Source: Candidatus Solibacter sp.
GTDB lineage: Bacteria; Acidobacteriota; Terriglobia; Bryobacterales; Bryobacteraceae
NCBI GenBank assembly: GCA_017883355.1
Contig: JADGNS010000345.1
Location: 1 to 5,965 of the forward strand
Length of the DNA: 5,965 nt
Direction: 5' to 3'
Position 1 is the stretch's first letter, and each line of letters begins with the position of its first letter. The translations under genes were made by a program, and so were the position numbers. The notes under the pieces are model-generated. The model was not told the origin of the DNA. It saw nothing but the letters and a program-made list of their open reading frames with translations, and searched no databases. Positions 5,145-5,965 of the stretch are shown here, one piece after another.

Positions 5145-5965
5145 ACAGGTCGATCACGCGATCGCCTCCGGGGAGGCGGCGGAACTGGACGTCGATGCCG
5201 GCGTCGGCCAGCGGCAGGATGGATTGATGGAGCTGCTTGGAGAGGACTTGCGGGTTTTGGCAGAGGGGCAGGAGCTTGAGGAGTTCGGCGGCGGCGCCGG
5301 TCCAGCGGGGCGTGCGATCCAAGAGGGCGCGGACGGCATCGACGAAGGGGTCGGACGGCGCAGGAGGGTGGAAGGCTTCGCGCATTTCGTGCGCGGTGCA
5401 GTTCAGGGCGGGGGCGGCGGCCTGGGCCCAAGCGAGAGCGGCGGCGTGGCGGGTTGCGGATGCGGTAGGTTGCGGCGGGGCGGCCAGGGCATGGCTGACG
5501 GCGGTACAGAGGGCGCCGAGGATCCTGGGGAAAGCTTGCTGGATGGTGTGGGCGATCTCGTGATCGGGGCGGCGGGTGTCCTCGGTGAGGGGCGGGAGGG
5601 TGACGGTAAGGGCGCGGGCGGCGAGATCGGGCGGGGGCGTCCAGCGATCGGTGACGGTGAGGAGGACGGGGCGCTTGAGGAAAAGCTGGAGGGGCTCGGA
5701 GTGGCCTGGCTCGCGGTGGGCGACGCCGACGCCGCTGGTGAGGCGGCAGAGGGCGTCGGCAATTTGCGGGGTGAGGGTGGAGACGTGATCGAAGGCGAGG
5801 ACCCAGTTGAGGCGGGCGAGGGTGAGGAGCTCGCGGGCGGAGGAGGGAAGGGGGGTGAAGGGCGCAGCGGAGGGATCGATGAGGGAGCGGAGGACGCGGG
5901 CGGCGAGGGATTTGCCGGAGCCGGAAGGACCGCGGAGGATGAGGATGGGATAGGGGCCGTGAGTG
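5053..5965 (-). CDS. P-loop ATPase resembling phage/plasmid primase-helicase C-terminal domain, partial, no stop codon of its own
   Basis: The gene enters from the right edge, so its N-terminus is missing. Numbering from the first full codon at 5964, residues 7-19 read ILILRGPSGSGKS, a Walker A motif with Lys18. N53WVLAFDH is a Walker B strand with Asp59, and it is followed by PQIADALCRLTSG (66-78). RPVLLTVTDRW (98-108) is in the sensor-1 position and Arg117 in LAARALTVTLPPL is a possible arginine finger. This order matches a family of phage and integrated-element primase-helicase-like ATPases (pattern WVxAxDN...LSDALCRLxTGGG). Residues 215-275 (DRTPRWTGAAAELLKLLP through GGDRVIDLF) look like the C-terminal winged-helix-type domain of acidobacterial members. 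A proline-rich tail follows. The frame has no stop and runs into ileS, so the left boundary given here is approximate, placed after the tail. The coding strand is extremely C-rich, unlike ileS. DNA-unwinding function is inferred only from family resemblance. Confidence 0.6.

Noticed and set aside
1909..5385. ileS starting at the ATG at 5385, giving a 1,158-residue protein
   Set aside because: The first 222 residues are the ATPase end plus repeat-derived peptide. IleRS homology starts at the ATG at 4719 with a normal family length.
4757..5431. A 224-codon minus-strand open frame overlapping the ATPase end
   Set aside because: It is out of frame with the ATPase domain, which continues through this DNA. 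The peptide is arginine/proline-rich low complexity, typical of a frame shadow.

Overview
The window is a GC-rich stretch of bacterial chromosome, most likely from an acidobacterium of the Bryobacterales/Solibacter type. That placement is an inference from three things: a secreted GH95-type glycosidase, a small lysine/alanine-rich tail protein of a style I associate with that group, and a primase-helicase-like ATPase of a kind I recall from those genomes. No rRNA or other taxonomic marker is present.

Layout from left to right: (1) positions 1-170 hold the first 56 codons of a leftward, secreted GH95-like glycoside hydrolase. (2) Positions 171-326 are a divergent intergenic region with two perfect inverted repeats. 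(3) Positions 327-578 encode a rightward 83-residue basic protein with a short coiled coil and a histone-H1-like tail. (4) Positions 579-658 separate two convergent genes and hold three hairpins. (5) Positions 659-4719 are a compact leftward gene cluster transcribed ileS, lspA, lgt, with start/stop overlaps of 8 and 11 bp. (6) Positions 4720-5052 lie upstream of ileS and consist of repeat-like, low-complexity DNA. (7) From about 5053 to the right edge is the C-terminal part of a leftward P-loop ATPase gene.

The lspA and lgt products act on the same substrates: Lgt attaches diacylglycerol to the lipobox cysteine of prolipoproteins and LspA then removes the signal peptide. ileS beside lspA is a common bacterial arrangement. 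The tight overlaps suggest one mRNA with translational coupling.

The strangest property is at the right. The ATPase reading frame has no stop codon of its own. It runs open, in the same frame, through about 110 codons of repeat-derived sequence directly into ileS, giving an uninterrupted frame of 1,351 codons from the window edge to the ileS stop. I read this as an ATPase gene that lost its terminator region through small repeats or rearrangements, not as a working fusion enzyme, but the sequence alone cannot settle it. I see no clear new biological system; the other notable points are the divergent promoter region, the small basic protein and variant signature motifs in IleRS and Lgt.
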